Below, piece by piece: positions 43,546 to 54,225 of a DNA stretch of 64,000 bases. The notes beneath the pieces are model-generated. The model was not told the origin of the DNA. It saw only the letters and a list, made by a program, of their open reading frames with translations, and made no database searches. This DNA comes from Gerris lacustris (Eukaryota > Arthropoda > Insecta > Hemiptera > Gerridae), in NCBI GenBank assembly GCA_951217055.1, contig OX578277.1, positions 65,628,388 to 65,692,387 of the forward strand, in the 5' to 3' direction. A program made the translations under genes and the position numbers. How positions within the stretch are numbered: position 1 is the stretch's first letter; each line of letters opens with the position of its first letter.

Positions 43546-44670
43546 ATTCCTTGCGTTAATGATAGATAACCAATTGCCAAAAACAGAAAAATATAGCGGA
43601 AGCCCCAAAAAATATCCTTTTTAAAACAAGGGTTGAATTTTTTTTAGCGGAATTGTGTTATGCGGAGTGTTAAATGAAAGAGGATGGCGCCATAAGTACA
43701 AATAATATTTCATTAAGCTTTTGAACTAATTTATCTTTACTTCATGCGTACTTTCAAATTTTTCTTTTTAGTGCCCCTCTCTGAAAATGAATTGTTGTGT
43801 AGGGTTTGCGTTTGGATGACAAAAATGTACGTATATTAATTTAAAGTTGTTAGTTTCATGTCATTATAATAAACTGGTCAGAAGTAATAGCTTTAAATCA
43901 AACTTAACTTAAATTGCCGCCATCTTGAAACGGCTGGATCAATTACGCTAGTTTACAAATTTGTCCACGAGTTTGAGTGTACAATACGCACATACTTGGT
44001 AACTTTTTCTAATTAGTTTAACCACACTAATAACCAAAAATAAAATAAATTAAAACACTTTAACCGAATATTTATTTGATGAAGTATGAACTTGAGTTTA
44101 TTGATAATGAAAAATTTTAAAACATCGGAAATATGTTAAACCTAGTTTATGATAGTTCGTTAAATTTAATTCTATTTGTGAATTTTGTTTTGTTGTTTAT
44201 CTTAATTTTATTTCATTTCCTTTTGATTAATTCAAGTAATTATCTAGTATGCATCTACTATTTTCTTGTGATAGCAACAAGAACTACCTATATTTAAATA
44301 TATGTACTATCCGTAATATTATTTTCCTTAATTTCGTTCTTTCTCATCTTTTCATACATTTATAGAATAGTTTCATGTTCAAATACAAATGCTAGTTAAT
44401 AAATAAGTGATTTGTTTATTAGCACGCCATCAAAAATATTATTTATTTACTAACATGATAACAAATGCTTTAATTTTAATACAAAGGATTCATTGGAATT
44501 CAAAAGAGAAAAGTTTTTGGTGCCTTTTATACCACGAAGTTGATTGTGAGGAGTTATTAATTATGTAAATATTTTGAGTAAGTTCGTGTATTTTGTATTT
44601 ACAAGCGTTCTTAAAATAACAGTTACATTTATTGCTTTAAAATTTTAGATGTTTTGACTTCTTATCTTTT
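43546..44670. other. AT-rich non-coding stretch
   Basis: TGTTAAATGAAAGAGGATGG at about 43668 echoes the 42.4-43.0 kb repeat. CCGCCATCTTGAAAC lies at 43917. No gene. Confidence 0.4.
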
Positions 44671-45035
44671 TACTTTCTCATTTTTATAGTATATATAAAG
44701 AGAAAGTACTGTGGTAGCGCGAATATTCGACTTTGATGGATTTAGACGTTTTGACATCCCCTTAGGAAAAAGTCAGTATATAGTCTCTTTTGCGGAGATG
44801 GGTGGATCCTAAACTACTAGGCCGATTTCGATGAAATTTGGCATCCAGGTTCGAATAATTCATATAAAAATACTTCCAACGAGTTTGATTAAACAATTAT
44901 AAAATTTAGTCCATTCAAATACGAATCTATCCGTATAAATAGTTGTACGGGAAAAGTCTAGTTCCTGATATCTAGATGAAAATATATCTGATTTTGTTGA
45001 AAATATAAACAAATATTAAACATTTTGTTGAACAC
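44671..45035 (+). repeat. REP1 copy I (no-B-box subfamily)
   Basis: TTTCTCATTTTTATAGTATA, GAGAAAGTACTGTGGTAGCG, GATTTAGACGTTTTGACATC, CTAAACTACTAGGCCGATTT, GATGAAATTTGGCATCCAGG, GTCCATTCAAATACGAATCT, GGGAAAAGTCTAGTTCCTGA, then the alternative interior GAAAATATATCTGATTTTGT. The head hairpin is expanded by an inserted TATAGTATA, as in copies H and K. Confidence 0.8.
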
Positions 45036-45141
45036 AATTTACATATGTTAACCATGACTTTGACTAAGTAATATCTAAGACAAAGAGATGTTTAGTCAAA
45101 TGTTCTTTGGGCCATAGGAATATCACACTTCTGTTTTTATT

Positions 45142-45197
45142 AGGGGAGAAATAATCTAAAGAAGAACATTTGTACATCTTCTTTAGATTGTTACTCC
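45142..45197. repeat. Hairpin at hAT insertion site
   Basis: GGGGAGAAATAATCTAAAGA, AGA (45143-45165) pairs with TCTTCTTTAGATTGTTACTC (45177-45196). A third copy, GGGGAGTAACAATCTAAAGG, lies at 46535-46554, beyond the hAT element. The hAT element therefore landed in a pre-existing small inverted-repeat element. Confidence 0.65.
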
Positions 45198-45462
45198 CAG
45201 TGCTTAGTGCTTTATTGGTAAAAAAAGAGGTTCCGGTATTGTAAACTGTATAAGTTTTGAAATTTTGACTTTTTAAAACGTTATTTCAATGCTTTTCTAA
45301 GCACTTTAAAAAAGTGAATACAACATTTGTAGTTACACTTGGTAAAAAATTTAAAAAAAACCAGTCATGCACCATGACTTAATGAGCGAATTTTCAAAGA
45401 AAGCTGCGTATTATTCTCATATGATAATATAGGAAATTTTTTGTTTAGAATTTGGATGGGTG

Positions 45463-45510
<48 letters not shown>
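45463..45510. repeat. Poly-A homopolymer
   Basis: 48 consecutive A residues inside the hAT element. Confidence 0.95.
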
Positions 45511-45512
<2 letters not shown>

Positions 45513-45859
45513 TACACAGGGGTACGGGGTACAAAAGTCAAAATAGTATTTACCCTTCAAGATGCATGTCCTGGGAAAGCTCTTTAAGAGTACAGTAATT
45601 GTTGTTTTGTACACCTTTGTCATATTTTCAAATAAGAGGGGGGTAGAATGGAAAAAACATGTTTTTATGCTATTTTTGACCCTAAATTGTCAAAATTTGA
45701 CCCCTAGATGGACTCCAAAAATTCTGGCCAACGAACACATTCTTTCTTTTGATATTATTGACATTTTAAAATTTGTTTGAAATTTTTAAGTGCATCCTAA
45801 GGAGAGATATCGTCTAGAGTGATACATACAATATATGTACATACATACATAAAAAAGTG

Positions 45860-46252
45860 TTAAATTTTAATTTAAATCAAATTATAATTATTATTTACTA
45901 CGGGAAACAGACAGTGAAAAACTACCAAAAACTTAAAATTGAATTTCGAATTGATTGTACAAGGTACAGGTACTAATTGAGTACTTTATAATTATAAGCG
46001 TTAATTCTTGGTTTAGTTCTAATGTCATAAATATTGACTGTCTAAATGTATATGAATATTGAAAGCTTGGATTCGGGAGTAGTTATCGATTACGGCAGTT
46101 AAAAATCATTCTCCTGCGTAGCTTAGTTGGCCAGAGCATCTGTACTGGAAATACGGGAGACCCGGGTTCAAATCCCGGCGCGGGAGTGTATTTTTCACTG
46201 TCTGTTTCCCGTAGTAAATAATAATTATAATTTGATTTAAATTAAAATTTAA
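45860..46252. mobile_element. TIR element (62-bp perfect arms) carrying a tRNA gene
   Basis: The left arm 45860-45921 and right arm 46191-46252 are perfect reverse complements, starting TTAAATTTTAATTTAAATCA and ending inside at ...CAGACAGTGAAAAA. TTAA occupies both extreme ends, which would suit a TTAA-targeting (piggyBac-like) element, though the base composition makes this weak. The 269-bp interior holds a tRNA-like gene tight against the right arm. An 18-base direct repeat (ACTACCAAAAACTTAAAA) lies just inside the left arm and again outside the right arm (about 46269). It is nested in the 45198-46507 hAT element. Confidence 0.85.
46112..46186 (+). tRNA. tRNA-like gene, anticodon loop CTGGAAA (GGA)
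   Basis: A full cloverleaf can be drawn. Acceptor TCCTGCG/CGCGGGA (one G-T pair); TA; D arm GCTT/GAGC with loop AGTTGGCCA; anticodon stem CTGTA/TACGG; loop CTGGAAA; 5-base variable region GAGAC; T arm CCGGG-TTCAAAT-CCCGG; discriminator G. The A box (TAGCTTAGTTGG) and B box (GGTTCAAATCC) are intact, and a TTTTT terminator follows at 46191-46195. The loop reads as anticodon GGA (serine), but a true tRNA-Ser has a long variable arm, which this lacks. Two bases instead of one separate the D and anticodon stems. It is therefore either a tRNA with an altered anticodon or a tRNA-derived passenger of the mobile element. No CCA is encoded. Confidence 0.7.
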
Positions 46253-46699
46253 ACTTTCCGTAGTATGAAAACTACCAAAAACTTAAAAAAGTTAAATTTT
46301 AGGAATCGATTCAGAATGGTCTAAAACGGATTTCCATGGAGAAAATTTTCAAAAATTCGCATTACAATAATTTTGTAGCCATTGCAATAGCTTAATTTTC
46401 TTCGAAAATTCGCTAAAATGGTAAAAAATAAAACTCCCATGTGCACCAACAATCTGCCGTCAGAGGTACCGGTACGGGTACGGCGTACCGTCACAAATCT
46501 AGCACTGGTTACTCCCTCTGTGTTTTATTTATAAGGGGAGTAACAATCTAAAGGCCATCCAATGAATCAATTAAAGGAATTTTTGAAACTTCCAAATAGC
46601 CAGCAATTTTGAATTAATTACTTGGAATTTATCCAAATTAGCCAGCCTTTGTTGAAAGCTAAACTTTGTGCCAAGTTTTTGCCTCTAATGATTTTACTT

Positions 46700-47010
46700 T
46701 TTATATACTTATGCAATTTAAATTGACTATTTTTAGAATTTTTTACATCTTTGAAACCATTTTCGGGAAACCTTTTGCCCCCAAATTTAGTGCTATATTC
46801 ATTTCTCGATTTCACTTAGAGGTATGTTTTTTCCGAAAATGTGTGCCAAAAATCATTGAAATCGGCCTATAAACAGACGGGCATTTAAAACTCTTTTGGA
46901 CTCAGGAGGCCTTATAACGTGCAAGTACATCAAAATCTTGAATCAAATTTTCGGGTCACCACAATACACTTTATCTCACTAGGTGTATATAGTACGTATA
47001 TGAAAGTAAA
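46700..47010 (-). repeat. REP1 copy J (diverged)
   Basis: GAAACCATTTTCGGGAAACC, TTTGCCCCCAAATTTAGTGC, TTTCTCGATTTCACTTAGAG, GAAATCGGCCTATAAACAGA, TTTTGGACTCAGGAGGCCTT, then an expanded head (CTTTATCTCACTAGGTGTAT, ATAGTACGTATATGAAAG). The tail half is missing. Confidence 0.75.
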
Positions 47011-47185
47011 AACCACAGTACCCAACATTTAATATACACCAGTATTTAGCACTTTAGTTGGTTGACGGCAGTGAACTAGATTTAATAGAGTTGACTGCTA
47101 ATGGTTCACTAAAGTAGCCTGTATTAAATATTGGTTATTAATAATTTATATTTATTTTTACTGGTCTTATATTACTTTGCTTTGT

Positions 47186-47770
47186 AAGTTTCATCGCACA
47201 TTTCCGTTTCCCCAATTTTGAACCCCTACCCGTGATTCAATCTTCCTCAAATTTTGCACATAGATACAACTTAGGCGAACAATACAGAAACCAAAAAAAA
47301 AAAAAAAAAAAAAAATGGCGTCAAATTTATTTGCTTTTTAAGTTTCATCGCACACCTATTACCCAAATTTTGAACCACGTACCGTCATTCAATCTTTCCC
47401 AAATTTTGCACATAGATACAACTAAGGTTAAGAATACAGAAACCAAAAATTAAAAAAAAAATGGCGTCAAATTTATTTGGTTTTCAAGTTTCATCGCACA
47501 CCTATTACCCCAATTTTGAACCACTTACCGTCATTCAATCTTCCCCAAATTTTGCACATAGATACAACTAAGGTGAAGAATACAGAAACCAAAAATAAAA
47601 AAATAAAAATAAAAATGGCGTCAAATTTATTTGCTTTTCAAGTTTCATCGCACACCTATTACCCCAATTTTAAACCACTTATCTTCATTCAATCTTCCCC
47701 AAATTTTGCACATAGATACAACTAAGATGAACAATACAGAAAAAAAAAAAATTGAAAATAAGACCAGTTT
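47186..47770. repeat. Tandem repeat, four units of about 150 bp
   Basis: Units start with AAGTTTCATCGCACA at 47186, 47340, 47486 and 47640 (periods 154, 146, 154). Each contains CCCAATTTTGAACC, GTCATTCAATCTTCCCCAAA, TTTTGCACATAGATACAACT, AATACAGAAACCAAAAA, an A-rich run and AATGGCGTCAAATTTATTTG. A decayed fifth start lies at about 47806. Unit-to-unit identity is high (most differences are in the A run), indicating recent expansion. Frames spanning the array are periodic artefacts. Confidence 0.9.
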
Positions 47771-47805
47771 TGAAAAATGGCATTTTTATATTAATTATTG
47801 TTTCT

Positions 47806-49090
47806 AAGTTTTATTCACTTTATACTAGACCTCTAACGCGATACCTGCTTTAATAAGGTAATTTTGTGTATTCACCACAATATGCATCTAGAATCTAGAA
47901 TCCTACAGATATATATTTTAATAAAATTTCTGAACATGCCTACCTGAGATAAGCGTGTTGTCATTTTCACTAATACTAAGCTAGTTGAATGCATCATATT
48001 TTAAATAACATAAAAATTAAATTTTATCTCATTTTAAATTCATTTATGGGATAACTTAAATTCATTCTCTGCTGTTTCTAAAATATTAAATCTACTCGTA
48101 CTTGTAAAATGCAATCTTCATAATTGCAGCACTAAGTTATAAAAGAAGGAAGCCAAACAGGGCAATTAAGCACTGAACATCATCCCAGCGTTGGAGTCAA
48201 TATGTCTTTGACAATGTTTATTTTGCTATTAATTTGATTTTATAAGCTCCCTACGCATAGTTTAACCTTTTTAAAAAAATAAATCAAATCAAATAAAAAA
48301 TCTGGTTTACCATTAGCTTGATTTATTCACTTTGCTTTCCATCCTTCGAAAGAAATTTTAATTAATTTAACTACAGATGATTCTGTGTAAGGAATAATGT
48401 CTGATGCCCTGTTAATAAAATGTGTGATCAATTAAATTTAAATGCTTGTGTGTGGCTTATAAATAAACTTGCGAGAATAACATCCATCATCAGAATAAAT
48501 ATTGGATTGGTTCCACTTGGTTTAAGGAAGTTAAATACTTCCTACACTATTTAAATATTTCATTTTCATTTTTTGATATTGATCATTTATCAGGTCGTTC
48601 TATAAATCTTTCTTATCTCAAGTTGAAGTGGTTTATACCCCCTGGCACAAGTCTATTTTTACAACTAGTTCAAGATATGTTTGCTTTATTATACTGTGTT
48701 ATTTAGGCCAATTCATGGATTCGATCTCTGGGTTTCCTTTAAAATGGACAATGGGGTAAGATTTTAACCGGAATGTATTTAATCACTTTCTGTACTACTT
48801 ACTAATTATTTATCTAATTTTGGTTATTTGTAATTTTATCATATTTTATTTTATTAATAGAAAAATTCCTTTATATTAAAAATGTACATGGGAATTTTAT
48901 AATAAACTCATCTTATAATAAAACTCACAACGAGTTTTCGCGAATTTTAAAGACGTTTTACTTTATATCGATGATCCTGTATTATTAGATAAGTCAATGT
49001 TTACTATTGTTTACGTACATAATTTAGCCTTCCACAGAAGAAGTAGAGGTTGACTTAATCTAACATCTACCTGACAGCTAGATTATAATT
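47806..49090. other. AT-rich non-coding stretch
   Basis: No gene or element was recognised. Confidence 0.45.
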
Positions 49091-49098
49091 GTCACATT

Positions 49099-50490
49099 GG
49101 GCGGGCACGAATTGGACAACTTTTACCTGCTCTGGTTAATCCTCGAGCTCGAATTAGACAACTTTTTAGAAGGAGCCCCCTTGGGACGAGCACGAACTGG
49201 ACAACTTTCGCATTTTATAACTATCGCACAACTATCGCACTTTTCTTATGACTCGATAGTAAAAAATATAGTCAGCGAAACTGTCTACGGTTTTATCACT
49301 GAAACGACTGCTACTCCGATTTTGTTATAACTGAAAATACAAAAGTTTTACATTTTTAATCCTAAAAAAATACTAACTCTGTGGCGCAACAGCCCATGGA
49401 GGCCTACATTTTGGCAAAATATAGGCATAGCAAGAGGGCCAAAAAATAGACAATAAAAACGTTTTAATAAAATGTTATTTTTTCTATTAATTAATATGTT
49501 TTTTTGCATTGTATTGGTTTTATCGTTTCTTCCCACTGTCCACTATTTTAATTTCATCGCCATTAGAAAAAATTCTTTTTTCAGAGTTATTGGGTGGTAG
49601 CGCCTCTAAATTAAGAGCTAAAATTCATTCTCGATTTCGCCACGGGGTATGATTTTTCTGAACCTACATGCCAAATTTCATCAAAATCGCGCCAGCAGTT
49701 TAGGCTCCACGCGTCTGCACAGACTACAGACGACAGACAGACATTTTTTAAAAATCACTTTTTTGGACTCAGGGGACCTCAAAACGTGTAAATTCATCAA
49801 AATCGAATTTTCCAGTCATCACAATACTTTCTCTTTATATACTAGGTACATGAGAAAGTAGAAAAGGAAATATGTAAAATAATCAACCACATTTAAACAA
49901 AAAGCATATTTGTTTATTTATCTATAGTACATAGTGAAAAATATAATTATACAGCAAAAAACGCTCTTTCTAATAATTAATTATGCGGTGGCTTTTCATT
50001 TTTTTCCCATGAAGCCAGTTCAGATAATTTAACGTTTTGATAAATGACGTCGGATAATACGAATAATAATAGATAATAGATCAATAATAATAGATAATAA
50101 TAATCTAATATATATAATATAAATAAATAAACAAACAAATATTGCATATGGTAAGGGGGGGGGGGGGGGGCCGAGCGTCACCCGCACGCAGGCGGCTATG
50201 AAGCTAACACCGGCCCTGCCTTTAACAATAAAACTAATAGTATGGTGAACAAGACGCAGTGTTGAAAATTGAGAATCTATCACGTTGTCTACACGGTGAT
50301 AGTTGCCGCGATAGTGGCTATCATGACAGTAACTATCGCGTCAACTATCACACCGTATAAATGGGGCTTTACACGCTATCGCATGACACTCTCTACCTGG
50401 TGCTGAAAGATGTCCAGTTCGTGCTCAGGGATTAGTGGACCCTTTTTTGACCCTTCCTTATGGTTAGAAAAGTCCAGTTCGTGCCCAGCC
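49099..50490. mobile_element. Non-autonomous DNA transposon with 8-bp duplication
   Basis: 1392 bp flanked by perfect 8-bp duplications GTCACATT (49091-49098, 50491-50498). The ends are GGGCGGGCACGAATTGGAC and, reversed, GGCTGGGCACGAACTGGAC. The GCACGAAYTGGAC motif is iterated at both sides (about 49106, 49192; reversed at about 50420, 50475), and ACTATCGC motifs lie further in at both sides (about 49220, 50300-50370). GG-starting ends with 8-bp duplications suit a Merlin-like or an atypical hAT element. The interior contains REP1 copy K and a G homopolymer at 50155-50170. No transposase. Confidence 0.8.
49556..49862 (-). repeat. REP1 copy K, nested in the 49099-50490 element
   Basis: Body and head only: CAGAGTTATTGGGTGGTAGC, GCGCCAGCAGTTTAGGCTCC, TTTTGGACTCAGGGGACCTC, AAAACGTGTAAATTCATCAA, then the expanded head hairpin TTTCTCTTTATATACTAGGT, ACATGAGAAAG. 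The tail half is absent. Confidence 0.85.
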
Positions 50491-50498
50491 GTCACATT

Positions 50499-51590
50499 TA
50501 TTTACACATGTCAATTATTTATTACATAAGAAAGGAAATACTTTAATTTATTGTTACTTGTATAAGAAAATAACTCATCTCGAATATGTATTAAAAAATT
50601 AGCTTTTAGCTCACTGCAAGATTATGACTTGATTAGTTCGGTTCTTAACCTGTTAAACTGTCAACAAGAATCTATAAAAAAAATTTGACGTCAAAGAAAA
50701 ATATTTTTATCATTATGCTTATTTTTTTCACGTGAAATTGAATCATTCATAATCTTGCAGAAACTAGGTGAAAACACTATTGATACTTAAAACTGGGTAT
50801 AGACGGGAAATAAGGATGAATGAAGTTTAAGAAATGTTAATGCCATATTCCATTGTCTTTTTAAGTTAACGGAACATTGACTGATTTGGTTAAACTACAT
50901 ACTTCTAAAATGCGTATAACTGTTGAATTATACATTTCCTTAACAGCCGTCTAATGTTTTCATATTTATCCTTCCTCATTTCCGTTTGCACTTCAAGTCA
51001 AAGTTTAAAATGTGAAGTTGTTGAAAGTTTTTTCTTCGTCGGTCCTTTAGAAAAGTACACGGCGTGCCCTAAAGTATCTGTCCTTTACTTGTTTAGTTAA
51101 AGGAGGAAGCGGTAGTGTTATGTTGACAAAAGGTTTGGCAGGTAGCGGGTTTAGTAGTCTCTGTTGGAATAGCAGGTAGCCCAGTGTCTGGTGTCTGCCC
51201 TTTTCATTTACAAAGAGCTCCCATCGCCTGTGACTAGTGTGCAGGTGCTGTCTAGGAAGTTCCTATATAACAAAGTGTGGGTGGAACTTTGGTGAAACGG
51301 TGGAAAGGATCAAACCCATCCTAGACATATGTCTACGGACAAAACCTCGGCTCCTATCAGCTGCTACCCTATACCACACCCCTTTTTTACATTCAAACCA
51401 TATGGAAAAGATAAACTTTATTACAATATCTAAGCCCTCTCATCCCTTCTCTTTATTTATTTCCTTCAACTCCGAATTATCAAAGTTACTATTAAAACCT
51501 CTTTGGATAAATGTGTACGGTTTAGTAGGAACATGTAATATTGTATGCCCATTTACATAATGTAATTTCAATTCTCTGCTCTTTACTTCA
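50499..51590. other. Non-coding stretch with a GC-richer patch
   Basis: 51090-51380 is less AT-rich than its flanks, and a 107-codon frame (51237-51560, no ATG at its start) crosses it, but the downstream half is low-complexity and no domain is recognised. It is not called as a gene. Confidence 0.4.
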
Positions 51591-53617
51591 AAATTTCTTA
51601 GAATATATTTTCATTAGTTCCTTAAATTTAATCTCAAGAATATAAGGGTGAGGTCTCCAATATTTAATATAATACTCTTAATACAATAATGAATTTCGAG
51701 CTTTACCACACTGTAATAATATTAAAAACTGTTGTACCATTAACAGTGATCTTTAAAGGACAACATTTTTTTTATTTTAATAATTTCAATTGTACCTTCC
51801 TATTTCCTTGATTAACAGTTAACATTTTTTAAAAATGCATAAATCTAACTTTTATGTTAAGATAAAATGTATTATGCATTCAAAAAAATCTTGCATAATT
51901 TTAGGCTTTCTTGGACTAAAGAGTTGAGTCGTTCTTCTGCAGTAGGTTTCAGACATGCGTGATTATTGTTGCCTGAGTTGCCTGTGGGCATTTAGATATG
52001 TTAAAAGATCTCTATGAGCTCGGGTTTCTGACAGCTTTATGTCTTCTGCCTAAAGCAAAACAACTCTTATTTAGCTCTAGTGTGCGAGTTTTCTTTGATT
52101 CTTTGTTGTGTAGTGACATAATTAAACCAGACGCTTTATAAATGGTTGGAGTACCAATTATAATGTTTGTTGCCGCTTTTGGTAATTAATGTGCTTAATC
52201 ATTTTTTAAAAAAATAAATACAATTATGATTTTCAAGTTATATTCATTATTTTCGTGCGTTGATAAATCGAAGTCGGAAATTTCTAATATCAAATTTTTA
52301 AGTAACAAAATAAGTAAAAATTATGTTTTAACTATGTATACTTTTACAAGAACAAGTTAAATAGTTCTAAGTTTTAATAGATAAGCTTGTATATAAAGTT
52401 TTAATGGGTAATTTGTGTTATAAAACCTAGCAAGTAAGTCACAAATCAAGGGCGTTGTGCGCTGGAAAAAATCCTTGGACTAAAATGTTAAAGTGCTCTG
52501 AAGTTCCATAGTACTAAATATTGTTAGAAAAATATTTTTTTGGGAATGATTTGTAGAGTCAACAGTTAGTTTAGTCTGATTTTACCCGACTAAATTATTT
52601 TATAATTCAGTACAATTGGTTAAAGAATATTTAAAAACTTTGTATTGTATTATTATTAGAAGGTTATATGATCCCTATAACCTGCATTTTGTATTGCTTA
52701 TTCAAAAGAACCCCAATTTCACTCTCAATTACAACGGAACCTAAAAATATTGTTTTCTGTGATAAATTAAGTTAATACCATTGTTTTGCTTAACTCTGTG
52801 TCAAATTTTCACTCCTCTAGAATAATTAATTGAATCAAACAAGAAATCAATCTAGCTAATTTAGTGACTAATCCGATCTACAACAATTATTATATTTTTG
52901 GGGGAGATTAAAATAAAGTATTTATTTTTCCTAAGCACTACAAGGTCCAAATATCGTTAAAAATGGATAGCTTTTGAGTAAACTAGACATGATTAGATAA
53001 AACCGGAATGTTTTTTAATTAAATATTTTTTTTAAATGTTTCGTAAATAATTAAATATTATTTAACGGTCTAGTTTTTTTTCTTTTGGAGGAGCTTTTCA
53101 AATTATTTATTTATTTTAAATAATATCATCGTAATACACAACAGAGGTTCATTTATTCGTATAAAAAACATATTTCAGTACATGCAAATACTGAAACGAC
53201 ATTGCATTATATGTCATTACTATTTGTAAACGCTTAAATAAAACCCTGACGTATTTAGGTAAGTATGTTCGGGATAATTTCATAATATTTTATGATACTT
53301 TCCTCTTTTTATATAATTTTACTTCTGGTCTTTCGGGGATCATATTATTTGTACAAATAAGTTTCGATATGGTTTCTAATTAAAAGACCATTATTTATGA
53401 AAATGTTTGGTAGAAACCAGCACGTTCGAAATAAAATGTGTTCCTCAACTATCATGTGTACATTAGTGTAAAGTAGTTCGTAAGAGCGTCAGCATTATAT
53501 TTTAAAATTAAGGTTCAATTTTGAGTTAGGCTACATAATTTTCTATGTTCTTACTTGGTTAAGAGTTCCACTTTTCAATCTTACCTCATCATCATCTTAC
53601 CTACCAAAATACTCTGC
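51591..53617. other. AT-rich non-coding stretch
   Basis: No gene, family member or sizeable inverted repeat was recognised. Confidence 0.5.
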
Positions 53618-54225
53618 CAAATAGTGTGGCAAATAGCTTCCTCACGTCCTATTTCATATACTTGAGTGATTTTATACTTTTACTAACTATTATTGACAAA
53701 TTTATTTAATCCCCCCCCCCCCAATTTTTGAAAACTGTCAAAATTGTTTTGATTTTTTACATGAATTAAAGTATCAATTCAGCAATATTTAAAGAGCAGA
53801 GACAGTTGAAATTAATCTATGGCTATCTGTGGGATCCTTTTGACAAATCATCCAAATTTCATAAAAATCAAATGAGTACTTTTAAAGATATATGTGTAAA
53901 TAAATGTATGTTTGTGCGCATAAGGATGAAAAACAAATGAGCGCAGAAAGTTGACTCTTATATGGTACTAACAATAGGCTAATTATGATGTACCATCCAA
54001 ATTTCATTAAAATCGGACGTGTAGTTTTTAAGATATGTTGCTTCGAAAAAATTGAGCGACAGGATAACTGTGAAGGACAGACACAGAACCAAAAAGTTCC
54101 CTGATGACCGAAACGGATTTCTGTCTTAGAATTTTTGAAATCGGAGACATAAAAAAAATTTCGTTCTTCAGAACGATTGCGTAGCTGCAGTTACGCTGCA
54201 GTTACGGATTACAACTGGTCTTCAG
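53618..54225 (-). repeat. REP2 copy, near full length
   Basis: On the minus strand: hairpin end (TCGTTCTTCAGAACGATTGC at 54162), TTTTTGAAATCGGAGACATA, CCTGATGACCGAAACGG, CAGACACAGAACCAAAAAG, GTAGTTTTTAAGATATGTTG, GTACCATCCAAATTTCATTA, TGAGCGCAGAAAGTTGA, ATGAGTACTTTTAAAGATAT, TGTCAAAATTGTTTTGATTT, to a shortened terminal repeat (AAATAGTGTGGCAAATAGCT). A small duplication CAGTTACG(CTG) sits at the hairpin end. Confidence 0.85.

Larger units (their letters stand above)
45198..46507. mobile_element. Non-autonomous hAT element, 8-bp duplication
   Basis: 1310 bp. The left end CAGTGCTTAGTGC and right end (reverse complement CAGTGCTAGATTT) are flanked by perfect 8-bp duplications GTTACTCC (45190-45197 and 46508-46515). 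CAGTG ends with 8-bp duplications are the hAT hallmark. Inside are a 48-A homopolymer (45463-45510), GGTACGGGGTAC and GTACCGGTACGGGTACGGCG near the two ends, and a nested inverted-repeat element with a tRNA. No transposase is present. The short frames at 45.4-45.8 kb are not supported. Confidence 0.85.

Noticed and set aside
47232..47725. Long frames over the tandem array
   Set aside because: The peptide repeats with the 150-bp DNA period and includes lysine runs from the A tract, so it is an artefact of the array.
47186..47770. CRISPR-like array
   Set aside because: The units are about 150 bp tandem copies with no short-repeat/unique-spacer structure, in eukaryotic DNA.
51237..51560. 107-codon frame
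   Set aside because: It has no ATG start, its second half is low-complexity, and no recognisable domain is present.
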